From: Acetobacter sp. DsW_063
GTDB lineage: Bacteria > Pseudomonadota > Alphaproteobacteria > Acetobacterales > Acetobacteraceae
Assembly: GCF_002153745.1 (NCBI RefSeq)
Contig: NZ_JOPL01000030.1
Location: 1-64,000 of the forward strand
Direction of reading: 5' to 3'
Length of the DNA: 64,000 nucleotides
In this document: positions 56,547 to 64,000 of the stretch, piece after piece
Layout: each line of letters starts with the position of its first letter
Numbering within the stretch: the first letter of the stretch is position 1
Made by a program: the position numbers and the translations under genes
Notes under the pieces: model-generated
Databases searched by the model: none
Seen by the model: only the letters and a program-made list of their open reading frames with translations
What the model was told of the DNA's origin: nothing

Positions 56547-56728
56547 GCGCTGACTCCGGCGCGACCCGCCCCTGTCTGACCGTCCACGGGCTGCCGTCCG
56601 AGTGCGGCTTCAAGCGTGGCAAGGCGCGCACGGTCGCGACGCAGGCGCAGCGCAGCGCCGATTGACAGATAAAGCGCCAGCGCTGCAGCCAGCCCATAAG
56701 CCGCCAGAATGTAGGGAAGATGCGTCAT
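56543..56728 (-). CDS. ccmD: cytochrome c maturation protein CcmD
   Basis: 61-residue small membrane protein with one helix (about 5-27, PYILAAYGLAAALALYLS) and a basic cytoplasmic tail (RLRRDRARLATLEAALG), as in CcmD. It overlaps ccmC by four bases at its start (ATGA) and ccmE at its end. In the Ccm system it helps release holo-CcmE from CcmABC. Confidence 0.9.
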   Translation of the reverse strand: MTHLPYILAAYGLAAALALYLSIGAALRLRRDRARLATLEAALGRQPVDGQTGAGRAGVSA

Positions 56729-57516
56729 ACGGCCAACTCCTGCGCGCCAGATTCAGCGAGAGTGGCGTTAGCCGACGTTCCGCGGCGCGGACTGGTGAGC
56801 AGACTACGGATGCGATGCTCCATTACGCCAGCGCGCAGGCGGGCGACGACGATTGCGGCGAATCCGAACGTGAACCCGAGCGTCGAGACGAGCAGGGGCC
56901 AGAGCATGGCGTGCGACATCGTAGGGGCGCCGGTCAGGGTGATGCTGTCGGGCTGATGCAGGGTGTTCCACCATTGTACGCTGAATTTGATGATCGGCAG
57001 ATCCACCGCGCCGGCGAGCGCCAGAATCGCCGCAGCGCGATAACCCCGTTGCGGATCGTCGAAAGCGCGAATCAGCGCGATATGGCCGAGATAGAGAAAG
57101 AACAACACCAGCACGGAAGTCAGGCGCGCGTCCCAAACCCACCATGTGCCCCACATGGGTTTGCCCCAGAGCGAACCTGTGGCGAGGCATGTCGCCGTTA
57201 CGCACGCCCCGACCGGACCAATCTCCACCGCGGCCAGATCGGCCAGAGGATGCCGCCATACCAGCGAAAGCACCGCGCAGACTGCAAGCGCGGCGTATCC
57301 CGAAGACGCCAGCCAAGCGCACGGCACATGCACGTACATGATACGTACCGAATCGCCCTGCTGCCAGTCGGCGGGAGAAAAGAACAGGCCCCAGCCGAGA
57401 CCGCACAGGGTCAGCATGATCGCGGGCCATGTGAGCCATGGCTGCAGCGAGGCCCCAAGTTTCAGAAAACGGCCGGGATTGGCGTAGCGGTGAAACAGGG
57501 CGCCGGCGCGATCCAT
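56725..57516 (-). CDS. ccmC: haem exporter/handling protein CcmC
   Basis: About 263 residues with six membrane helices; loads haem onto CcmE. The tryptophan motif is GTWWVWDARLTSVLVLF, with haem-facing His residues in YVHVPCAWLASS and in the later segment SVQWWNTLHQPDSI. The ATG at 57516 is chosen; a TTG at 57537 extends it by seven residues. ccmA and ccmB, the ABC transporter subunits usually upstream, are not in this window. Confidence 0.92.
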   Translation of the reverse strand: MDRAGALFHRYANPGRFLKLGASLQPWLTWPAIMLTLCGLGWGLFFSPADWQQGDSVRIMYVHVPCAWLASSGYAALAVCAVLSLVWRHPLADLAAVEIGPVGACVTATCLATGSLWGKPMWGTWWVWDARLTSVLVLFFLYLGHIALIRAFDDPQRGYRAAAILALAGAVDLPIIKFSVQWWNTLHQPDSITLTGAPTMSHAMLWPLLVSTLGFTFGFAAIVVARLRAGVMEHRIRSLLTSPRRGTSANATLAESGAQELAV

Positions 57517-57727
57517 GAATGTCGGGGAAGCGTTCAAGATCTGTCTGTGTCCTGATCGAAGAGACGGCGTCCGGTTACGTCGTCGCGTCTACATGGGATG
57601 GCGCCAGAGCGCGGAAAAGGCTCCACCGCAAATGGCGGGGCGCACGTTCCTACACTATCATGGCGGCGTTGACACGGGCCACTCGACTCATGGGTGGTTC
57701 ATCTCTTGCACACGACGGGAGCCCGCC

Positions 57728-58021
57728 ATGCTTTTCACCATTGTTTGCACCGACAAACCCGGAGCGTTCGAAACACGGTCAGCCACCCGTGAGAGCCACC
57801 TTGCGTATTTGCAGACCTATGTCGATCGCATTCAGTTCGCCGGTCCGCTGTTCAATCATGACGGACGGGCCTGCGGCAGCCTGCTAATCGTTGATGTGGA
57901 GGACCGCGCCGCCGCAGAAGGATTCGCGGCGAGTGATCCTTATGCAAAGGTCGACCTGTTCGAAAGCGTCGTCATTCGTCCCACGCGCGCGGTGTTTCGC
58001 GATGGGGCCCTCGCGGAATGA
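57728..58021 (+). CDS. YciI-family protein
   Basis: 97-residue ferredoxin-like-fold protein of the YciI family (LFTIVCTDKPGAFETR, HLAYLQTYVDRIQFAGPLF, GSLLIVDVEDRAAAEGFAASDPYAKVDLFE). Members are small enzymes or chlorite-dismutase-like folds; function unclear. GGGAG lies 7 bases upstream of the ATG. A longer frame upstream overlaps the ccmC gene antisense and is rejected. It overlaps the next gene by four bases. Confidence 0.9.
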   Translation: MLFTIVCTDKPGAFETRSATRESHLAYLQTYVDRIQFAGPLFNHDGRACGSLLIVDVEDRAAAEGFAASDPYAKVDLFESVVIRPTRAVFRDGALAE

Positions 58022-58470
58022 GCAAGGCGTCCGGCGCGTCGGCGCGCCAGTACTGGCTGGTGAAGTCGGAGCCCGACGCGTTCTCCTGGGACGAGCAGGT
58101 GGCCAACGATGTCGAGCCGTGGACCGGGGTGCGCAATCATCAGGCCAAGAAAAACCTCGCCGCGATGAAGAAGGGCGATCTGGCTTTCTTCTACCACTCG
58201 AACGAGGGACGGGAGATCGTCGGCGTCGTGGAAATTGCTCGTGAGGCCTATCCGGACCCGTCCGCCGATGCTGGACCGTGGGTCTGCGTCGATGTGAAGA
58301 CCGTTGGGCCGATGCCGCGGGCGGTGACTCTTGCGGAAATGAAGGCGGACGAGGCTCTGGCCGATCTGGCGTTGATCAGGCAGTCACGCCTTTCGGTCGT
58401 TCCGGTGTCGCCCGAACACTGGACGCATATCTGCGCGCTTGGAGGCTGGAAAGGCACAGCTTCACGTTGA
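58018..58470 (+). CDS. EVE-domain protein
   Basis: 150-residue EVE-domain protein of the PUA-like superfamily, proposed to bind modified bases in nucleic acid. Typical sequence: YWLVKSEPDAFSWDEQV, WTGVRNHQAKKNL, KGDLAFFYHSNEGREIVGVVEI, then VDVKTVGPMPRAVTLAEMK. It overlaps the YciI gene by four bases (ATGA), a frequent pairing in alphaproteobacteria. Exact ligand unknown. Confidence 0.92.
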   Translation: MSKASGASARQYWLVKSEPDAFSWDEQVANDVEPWTGVRNHQAKKNLAAMKKGDLAFFYHSNEGREIVGVVEIAREAYPDPSADAGPWVCVDVKTVGPMPRAVTLAEMKADEALADLALIRQSRLSVVPVSPEHWTHICALGGWKGTASR

Positions 58471-58502
58471 CGTGAGGCGCGCCGGTCTTACGCAGCCGCC
58501 TC

Positions 58503-58530
58503 CCGTTCAGCCGGCACGCTGGCTGAACGG
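58503..58530. terminator. hairpin between convergent genes
   Basis: A 10-bp stem (CCGTTCAGCC / GGCTGAACGG) with an 8-base loop lies between the EVE gene and the convergent channel gene. No T-run follows on either strand, so termination is only possible. Confidence 0.45.
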
Positions 58531-58638
58531 AAAAGCAGACAATGGTCTGCTGCGGGCAGTCGCTGCTCCTTAATCTTTCGAGAAATCCTTATCCCCTCGA
58601 CGGGCCGCTGGCTCCGCCATCAAGGAAGAACCGCGCGC

Positions 58639-59658
58639 TCATTCGGGGGCGGGGGCGTGCGCCTCGGTGTCGTGAAAACGAGAGAAATCCACGGCGATGC
58701 GTCCTGTCGGATTGCTGCGGACCATGTCGACGAAGCGATGATTGATGAGAATCTGATCGACTCTGTAGGCTGTGCGGGCGAAAACGGACTGGCCAGTCGC
58801 TTCGTCCGTGCCGGTTACAGTGACAATGATTTCGGCTTCGTCCTCCGCCAGCGCCGCAAGGCTGTGTCGAGTCAGCGGGCTGTCGGCGTCGATCACGTGC
58901 GCGATGACGAAGGCGAAACGCAGCACGGGAACATGCGCCTGCACCAGTTGCAGGGGATGGAACTCCCGCACCAGATGCCCGTCCGCAGTTTGCCTGAGTA
59001 GCGATAGCGCAATTTCAGCGTCCACTGAGAGAATCATGCTGCGACGTTGATTGGCCACTCGGACGCAGAGCGCCGACACCTTGTTCTCATCCGAGATAAC
59101 GGCGTTCCTGCCAAACATGAGTCTAGCGCGCGGACGCGCGAAACGGGCGAACACCAGCCCTGTCGCCAGGGCGTTCACCATCATGCCCACCAGCACCTCG
59201 ACGGAAACGATGGCGTTCGCCACGGGGCCAACCGGCGCCATGACGCCGTAGCCGACCGTGGAAAGCGTCTGCACGCTGAAGAAGAACAGATCGAGCAGAC
59301 TGAGCGGGCGGGGCGACGAGATTTGAGAGACTGCGAGTTCGTAGAACGCAGCAAAAATCAGATTGGCGGCGAGATATCCGCACAGGCTGCTGAAGAGGAA
59401 CTGTGGCCAACCGGCGGTCAGCGCGTGGTGATAGACGTCCGACCAGAACGAATCCTTCAGGCCAATCCGCAGGACGTCGTCATGCCCCTTCTCCTCAAGG
59501 GCGTGCGCACGAAAGCGCCGGGCGGCTTCTTGTGACGTGATCGTGGGGCGCGGTCGCCTTTGACGGAGTTTTGCACGGTCGACCTCTGTCCCCGTACCGC
59601 TCGTCCCGCTGTTCGCGGTCAGGTAGGGCCGGTTCAACCTCCGCCATAGCTTCTTCAT
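58639..59658 (-). CDS. KirBac-type inwardly rectifying potassium channel
   Basis: 339-residue potassium channel. Two membrane helices (about 80-100 and 130-155) flank a pore with selectivity filter TLSTVGYG. The C-terminal cytoplasmic domain is the IRK beta-sandwich (ALCVRVANQRRSMILSVDAEIALSLLR, EIIVTVTGTDEATGQSVFARTAY). ATG 59658 (MKKLWRRL) is chosen; a longer upstream frame to 59826 has no channel-like residues. It is convergent with the EVE gene and divergent from guaD. Confidence 0.9.
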   Translation of the reverse strand: MKKLWRRLNRPYLTANSGTSGTGTEVDRAKLRQRRPRPTITSQEAARRFRAHALEEKGHDDVLRIGLKDSFWSDVYHHALTAGWPQFLFSSLCGYLAANLIFAAFYELAVSQISSPRPLSLLDLFFFSVQTLSTVGYGVMAPVGPVANAIVSVEVLVGMMVNALATGLVFARFARPRARLMFGRNAVISDENKVSALCVRVANQRRSMILSVDAEIALSLLRQTADGHLVREFHPLQLVQAHVPVLRFAFVIAHVIDADSPLTRHSLAALAEDEAEIIVTVTGTDEATGQSVFARTAYRVDQILINHRFVDMVRSNPTGRIAVDFSRFHDTEAHAPAPE

Positions 59659-59928
59659 GCGTTCGCCTTCGCGTGAGCGCCGTCTTCCAGGAAGGGGCCG
59701 TGCGCAGATCGCATTAAGGCAAGGCTCCGCGCGCACGACCACGCGGCTTTCTGCATGGTTGCCCGGCGTGCACATTGCCGACATCGCAACGAGCGGCAAC
59801 ACTCGCAAAGACGACATGAGCCGCACGGCGGCGGGCTGCTCTTTTTGGCAGGAGGAGCGGTCTGATGGCGAGGCGCCAAAGCTTAGCCCTACGACGCATA
59901 ACGCAATGATTGAAAGAGAGCCCTGATC

Positions 59929-61263
59929 GTGATGTCACCCGCATCCTGCGCCGCCATACGAGGGCGCGCCATTACGTTTCGGGCCAATCCGTTCGAAGTC
60001 CCGCCGTCAGATAGTCTGCTGGTCGAAGACGACGCGTTGATCGTCATGAAGGATGGACGGATTTCGGCTTTTGGCGCGTATGACGTGGTGAAGGCCGCGC
60101 TGCCTGAGGGCGTGACGCCTGTTCATTATAAGGACTGCCTCATTTCGGCGGGCTTTATCGACACCCACGTTCACTATCCTCAGTTGCCGGTTATTGCAGC
60201 CTGGGGCGAGCAGTTGCTGGAGTGGCTGGAGACTTACGTATTTCCCGCCGAGGCCGCTTTCGCTGACGAGGCGGTGGCCCGCGACATGGCGAAACACTTT
60301 CTGGCGGAACTGATGCGATGCGGCACGACGACGGCGGCCGTCTATTGCACATCCCACCCGCAGTCGGTCGAAGCGTTCTTTGCAGAAGCGGAGCGGCTCG
60401 GGGCGCGCATGATCGCTGGAAAAGTGTTGATGGACCGAAACGCGCCGGATGCGCTGCGCGACACCGTGCAGCGGGGATACGACGAATCCTCGGCGCTGAT
60501 TGATCGTTGGCATGGCAAGGGACGGCAGCTCTACGCCGTCACACCGCGTTTCGCCATCACCAGCACGCCGGAGCAGCTTGAGGCTGCGGGAGATCTGCTT
60601 CGTCGCGACGCAAGCATCTTCATGCAGACCCACCTTGCGGAGAACCTGACCGAGGTGGACGCGGTCAGGCGCCTTTTCCCAGATCGGCGTTCTTATCTCG
60701 ATGTTTATGATCATGCGGGACTGGTGCGACCGCGGAGCGTGTTCGGTCACGCCATTCATGTGGAGGAGGCCGAGTTGTGCCGCTGCCACGAAACCGGAGC
60801 GGCGCTCTCTCATTGCCCGTCGTCGAATCTCTTTCTTGGCAGCGGCGCTTTTCGTCTTTTCGATGCTCTGGATTCAAAAAGACCTGTCAGGGTCGGTCTG
60901 GGATCCGACGTAGGTGCGGGAACGTCTCTTTCCCAACTGCGAACGATGGGGGAGGCTTATAAAGTCGCGCAGATGACGGGACGGCGTCTGCACGCCGCGC
61001 AAGCGTTATGGCTGGCGACTGCCGGCGCAGCACGATCCCTCGAACTGGATGATCGTATTGGTGTCATCGCGCCGGGGATGGAGGCGGACCTGTGCGTGCT
61101 TGATCCGCACGCCACACCGTTGTTGCAATACCGCGCTTCACACTGCGAAAGTCTTGAAGACCTGTTGTTCGCTTTGACCATCCTCGGGGACGACCGTTGC
61201 ATTCGCGCCACATGGGTTGGAGGAGCGTGTGTGCACAATCTGGAGCGTGACGGCGGTCAGTGA
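59929..61263 (+). CDS. guaD: guanine deaminase
   Basis: Amidohydrolase converting guanine to xanthine. Zinc ligands are in SAGFIDTHVHYPQL, MQTHLAENLTEV, the GHAIHVEEAEL segment and GLGSDVGAGTSL. The CPSSNLFLGSG segment is typical of guanine deaminases. Length 444 with GTG (59929) or ATG (59932) start. Downstream in the window a partial NCS1 permease lies on the other strand, which fits purine use but is not an operon. Confidence 0.92.
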   Translation: MMSPASCAAIRGRAITFRANPFEVPPSDSLLVEDDALIVMKDGRISAFGAYDVVKAALPEGVTPVHYKDCLISAGFIDTHVHYPQLPVIAAWGEQLLEWLETYVFPAEAAFADEAVARDMAKHFLAELMRCGTTTAAVYCTSHPQSVEAFFAEAERLGARMIAGKVLMDRNAPDALRDTVQRGYDESSALIDRWHGKGRQLYAVTPRFAITSTPEQLEAAGDLLRRDASIFMQTHLAENLTEVDAVRRLFPDRRSYLDVYDHAGLVRPRSVFGHAIHVEEAELCRCHETGAALSHCPSSNLFLGSGAFRLFDALDSKRPVRVGLGSDVGAGTSLSQLRTMGEAYKVAQMTGRRLHAAQALWLATAGAARSLELDDRIGVIAPGMEADLCVLDPHATPLLQYRASHCESLEDLLFALTILGDDRCIRATWVGGACVHNLERDGGQ

Positions 61264-61300
61264 TTACGATCCTTTTGAAAACAAAAGATTTTAACAAACT

Positions 61301-61329
61301 TTGTCATATAGTTGTCATATTACTGTCAT
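61301..61329 (+). promoter_or_regulatory. triple Pho box upstream of the porin gene
   Basis: Three direct 7-mers TTGTCAT, TTGTCAT, CTGTCAT start at 61301, 61312 and 61323, exactly 11 bases apart, the layout of PhoB-binding repeats. A TTATTT/TATTTA-type -10 box follows near 61337. The porin start lies about 75 bases downstream. Stronger than the site in front of pstS. Confidence 0.75.
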
Positions 61330-61403
61330 GGAACCTTATTTAGACTTGGTCTCGCCCCGGCTCCTAAGAACCGCATCGGTCTTGCCACTAACAGGAATCC
61401 CCG

Positions 61404-63140
61404 ATGCCGGAGCCGTTATTTTTTGCAAAACGCAAAAGCGTTTTGCTGTTGAGCAGCGCGCTCGTACTGACGCAGTTTGGTTTTGGTCGCGATGCGCATG
61501 CTCAGGCGGCGTCACAGATCGACGTCATGGAAAAGCAAATTCGTCTTCTTCAGGTACAACTGAAAGAAATGAAGGTGCAGCAGGTTCACCGTGATCACGA
61601 AGTTGCGGAGGCTCGAGAGAACGCGAAGCAGGCCCGTATGGCCGCGGAAAGCAATCCGTACGCCATGCGTCGCGCGTATATCAACAGCAACGGCGCGCCG
61701 GGGCTGGACACTCCGCCGCCTTACATAACAGCAGAAACGCCTTACAGCACGGCTTATGGCCGGGTGTCCGGCGTTCCTTCGGGTCATGGAATTGCCAAGG
61801 CTCCAGTGTTCCACAAAGGCCAGTTTAATATTGGTCCTGTGACGATCACGCTGGGCGGCTTCCTGGAATCTGCTGGCATTTTCCGCACAAGAAACGAGAC
61901 TGCGGACATCAGTTCCAATTTCGGCTCCATTCCGTGGGGCAATTCGCCCAACGCGCATGTCAACGAGTATCATCAGACGGAACGTCAGAGCCGTTTCGCA
62001 GCGCTCGTGGCGGCGAACGTGTCCCAGGCGGTCCGGGTGTCGGCTTATACCGAACTCGATTTCCAGGGCGCCGGCTCGTCCTCGAACTCTCGCCAAAGCA
62101 ACAGCTATGTGCTTCGTTCGCGTCTGTTTTACGGAGCGGTGGAAGACACTGCGGACGATTTCTATATCAGCGGCGGCCAGATGTGGTCTCTCGCGACCAT
62201 GTTCAAGCACGGAATGGGGCTGCGCGACGAACAGATTCCTCTGGTCATCGACGCGCAATACGTGCCGGGCTTCACATGGCTGCGCAACACCGGTGTCCGC
62301 GCGGTCAAGGGCTTCGACCACGGCAAGTACCACATCGGCGTGGAGATCGCGAACCCGCAGGCGGTTATCAACGTCGGCAGCGGCGGAACGTACCTTCCCA
62401 AAGGCGTCTCAAGCATCACCGCCAACAACACCGGTGGTCAGGTTTACAACTCGGACACCACCTATTCGACGGACGTCGCCCCCGATTTCGTCATCAAGGG
62501 AACCGCAGATCCGAAATTTGGCCACTTCGAAGCGTTCGGGGTCGGTCGCTTCTTGCACGATCGCGTAAGCTATGTCGGCACGGGCGAAAGTCACACGAAG
62601 TTCGGCGGCGGCGGCGGCGGCGGCATGATCATTCCGCTCATCAAGAACAAGTTCGACTTCCAGGCGTCGGGCCTTGCAGGCGTCGGCATCGGTCGTTACG
62701 GCACGTCGAACCTGCCCGATTACACCCTGAATTCCCGGGGCGCTCCCGCGCTGCTTCCGGAAGCGCAGGTTCTGGTCGGTCTGATCGGTCATCCGACCAA
62801 GTCGCTCGATCTTTACGCTTACGGCGGCATGGAGCAAATTCTGAACCGCAGTTCGTTCAATGAGGGCGGTAAGTCCTACGGCTACGGAAACCCGAACTAC
62901 AACGTGACGGGTTGCGATACCGAAGGCGCGGCTTCGGGCCTCTGCCAGGCGAGCATCAAGCGTGTCGCGCAGGGTACGGTCGGGTTCTGGTGGCGTTACC
63001 TGAAGGGTGATTATGGCACGGTGCAGCTGGGCGCCCAATACTCCTACACGAACGTCGCCGCGTTCCGTGGCGTTGGCGGTACGCCGCATACCGACGACAA
63101 CATGATCTTCTTCTCCATGCGTTACCTGCCGTTCCAATAA
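61404..63140 (+). CDS. outer membrane porin, likely phosphate-regulated
   Basis: 578-residue exported porin. Signal peptide ends near DAHAQ, then a predicted coiled-coil of about 45 residues (MEKQIRLLQVQLKEMKVQQV), then a beta-barrel with alternating aromatic strands (GQFNIGPVTITLGGFLESAGIF, RLFYGAVEDTADDFYISGG, FSMRYLPFQ at the end). The N-terminal coiled coil plus barrel is an OprP/O-like layout used for anion uptake. Placement behind a triple Pho box suggests a phosphate-starvation porin. Not an enzyme; substrate inferred. Confidence 0.88.
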   Translation: MPEPLFFAKRKSVLLLSSALVLTQFGFGRDAHAQAASQIDVMEKQIRLLQVQLKEMKVQQVHRDHEVAEARENAKQARMAAESNPYAMRRAYINSNGAPGLDTPPPYITAETPYSTAYGRVSGVPSGHGIAKAPVFHKGQFNIGPVTITLGGFLESAGIFRTRNETADISSNFGSIPWGNSPNAHVNEYHQTERQSRFAALVAANVSQAVRVSAYTELDFQGAGSSSNSRQSNSYVLRSRLFYGAVEDTADDFYISGGQMWSLATMFKHGMGLRDEQIPLVIDAQYVPGFTWLRNTGVRAVKGFDHGKYHIGVEIANPQAVINVGSGGTYLPKGVSSITANNTGGQVYNSDTTYSTDVAPDFVIKGTADPKFGHFEAFGVGRFLHDRVSYVGTGESHTKFGGGGGGGMIIPLIKNKFDFQASGLAGVGIGRYGTSNLPDYTLNSRGAPALLPEAQVLVGLIGHPTKSLDLYAYGGMEQILNRSSFNEGGKSYGYGNPNYNVTGCDTEGAASGLCQASIKRVAQGTVGFWWRYLKGDYGTVQLGAQYSYTNVAAFRGVGGTPHTDDNMIFFSMRYLPFQ

Positions 63141-63226
63141 AGAACGGATAGGCGATTGAACTGCGGCTCAAATAGGACGTCGCAGTGTAATCGGATCGGG
63201 CTTTAAAATTTGTTTTGTAGGAAGGG

Positions 63227-63256
63227 CGCATGATTTCATGATCATGCGTTTTTTTT
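63227..63256 (+). terminator. intrinsic terminator of the porin gene
   Basis: An 8-bp stem (CGCATGAT / ATCATGCG) with a TTCATG loop is followed by eight T residues. It lies about 85 bases after the porin stop. Confidence 0.88.
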
Positions 63257-63303
63257 ATGTGTAGGGGATTCTTGATTTTGCGGCTTCGGCAGTGCGGCGA
63301 AGA

Positions 63304-64000
63304 TCAGGCGTCGCGGCCCGTGCTTCGGACGCCGCCGAGGATCGAGAGAGCCCAGTAAATAGCTCCAGGAACGAGAATTCCAGTGATCCACGACACGTCC
63401 ACACCGCCAAGCATTCGCGCGGCGGCGCCGGTGTAGAGCGCGTTCGAGATAAAAGGTATTTGCACAAGTATACCGAGGCCGTAGCAAACGACGGCAGGAC
63501 CGTTCACCAGCCCATAGATTCCGCCATCCTCCTTGAAAAGGGATGGAATATCGTAGTCGCCGTGGCGGACGAGATAATAGTCGACGAGATTTATCGCGGT
63601 CCATGGGGATAGAACGGCAAGAAGAAGTTCTATAAAATCATTGATAATATCGAGAATGTCGCCGCGGAGCGAGATCGTCGTCACGACTGATGCAGCAAGC
63701 AGAATGGCTGAGCATACGGCCCGGCTGCGGTGGGTCGGGCGCCAGTTCGGCCGAAATGTGTGCATGAACGTCATCATCGACAAGGCTGCGCAGTAAATCT
63801 GCATTGTACAACATATAAGTGTTGAGATAACGATGACGATCAGCAACGCAAGTGATACGGCGGATGATATGCCGTTCAACTCGGCGTAGAAGGACGCGGA
63901 CGCCGCTGTGCTGCCGATATAGGCGCCAATCAGCGTTGGCGCCGCAGTTCCCAGAGTGCTGCCGGTCAGGCACGACCAGAATGCAGTTCTTTCCCCTGTA
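63304..64000 (-). CDS. NCS1-family (purine/cytosine-type) permease, partial
   Basis: C-terminal part of a membrane transporter; the start is outside the window. The frame stays open to the edge with segments such as FWSCLTGSTLGTAAPTL and AYIGSTAASASFYAELNG, then hydrophobic helices (LLIVIVISTLICC, LLLAVLSPWTAINLVDYYLVR) and a final helix before the GRDA end. The NLVDYYLVRHG segment fits NCS1/cytosine permeases. Substrate likely a nucleobase or related compound; guanine deaminase nearby makes purines plausible. Confidence 0.8.
   Translation of the reverse strand, partial: TGERTAFWSCLTGSTLGTAAPTLIGAYIGSTAASASFYAELNGISSAVSLALLIVIVISTLICCTMQIYCAALSMMTFMHTFRPNWRPTHRSRAVCSAILLAASVVTTISLRGDILDIINDFIELLLAVLSPWTAINLVDYYLVRHGDYDIPSLFKEDGGIYGLVNGPAVVCYGLGILVQIPFISNALYTGAAARMLGGVDVSWITGILVPGAIYWALSILGGVRSTGRDA

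Noticed and set aside
61301-61403. Start of a 97-residue frame over the Pho repeats
   Set aside because: It overlaps the porin gene in another frame, has no homology, and its bases are better explained as a Pho-type promoter.
1-64000. CRISPR arrays, rRNA and tRNA genes
   Set aside because: No regular direct repeats with spacers and no recognisable RNA gene were seen on reading the window, though short tRNAs could be missed without a covariance search.

Overview
The window reads as chromosomal DNA of an acetic acid bacterium (Acetobacteraceae, Alphaproteobacteria). The evidence is a fused transaldolase/glucose-6-phosphate isomerase inside a pentose phosphate operon, a short-form 6-phosphogluconate dehydrogenase, IS5- and IS481-type insertion sequences, a Hint-domain protein with beta-solenoid repeats, and high-GC genes full of long antisense open frames. 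The genus cannot be settled from the sequence alone. No rRNA, tRNA or CRISPR array was seen.

Layout. 1-2500: IS5-family transposase and an FkbM-type methyltransferase. 2500-5900: small membrane protein, xseA and purD. 6100-15950: one long sugar-phosphate operon, tkt - tal/pgi - gnd - two HAD phosphatases - pgl - rpiA - gntK, with mostly overlapping stop/start codons. 15980-21000: secreted M20 peptidase, an AT-rich orphan gene, an IS481 remnant fused to the end of hemD, hemC, and divergent tsaD. 21050-25700: secreted beta-propeller protein, an AT-rich island holding a toxin-like gene with an HExxH motif and a small immunity-like gene, and a secreted S10 carboxypeptidase. 25950-30500: fpr, gor, amtB and a small secreted protein. 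30770-34200: one very large protein joining AIDA-like repeats, a Hint domain and a glycosyltransferase. 34500-41000: bfd, then a LysR regulator followed by a TonB-dependent receptor, an amidase and a P1 peptidase on the same strand. 41400-44370: pstS with a Pho-box-like site, an RhlE-type helicase and a possible small gene. 44600-51500: sugar kinase, metW and metX divergent from a 1290-residue glycan enzyme with GH99-like, GT4 and GT2 modules. 51800-57540: cytochrome c maturation genes ccmCDE-FGHI plus a zinc-ribbon membrane protein. 57700-64000: YciI and EVE proteins, a KirBac-like channel, guanine deaminase, a porin preceded by three TGTCAT repeats, and a partial NCS1 permease.

How the genes fit together. 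The pentose phosphate operon suits the sugar and gluconate metabolism of acetic acid bacteria. The ccm genes serve their c-type cytochromes. pstS and the porin both carry Pho-box-like repeats and probably share phosphate-starvation control. The receptor, amidase and peptidase look like an uptake and breakdown unit for an amide or peptide. The accessory parts are the IS ends, the AT-rich genes at 17472 and 22439-23881, and the two giant glycan or surface proteins. The best candidates for new biology are the AT-rich toxin/immunity-like pair and the Hint-glycosyltransferase fusion.
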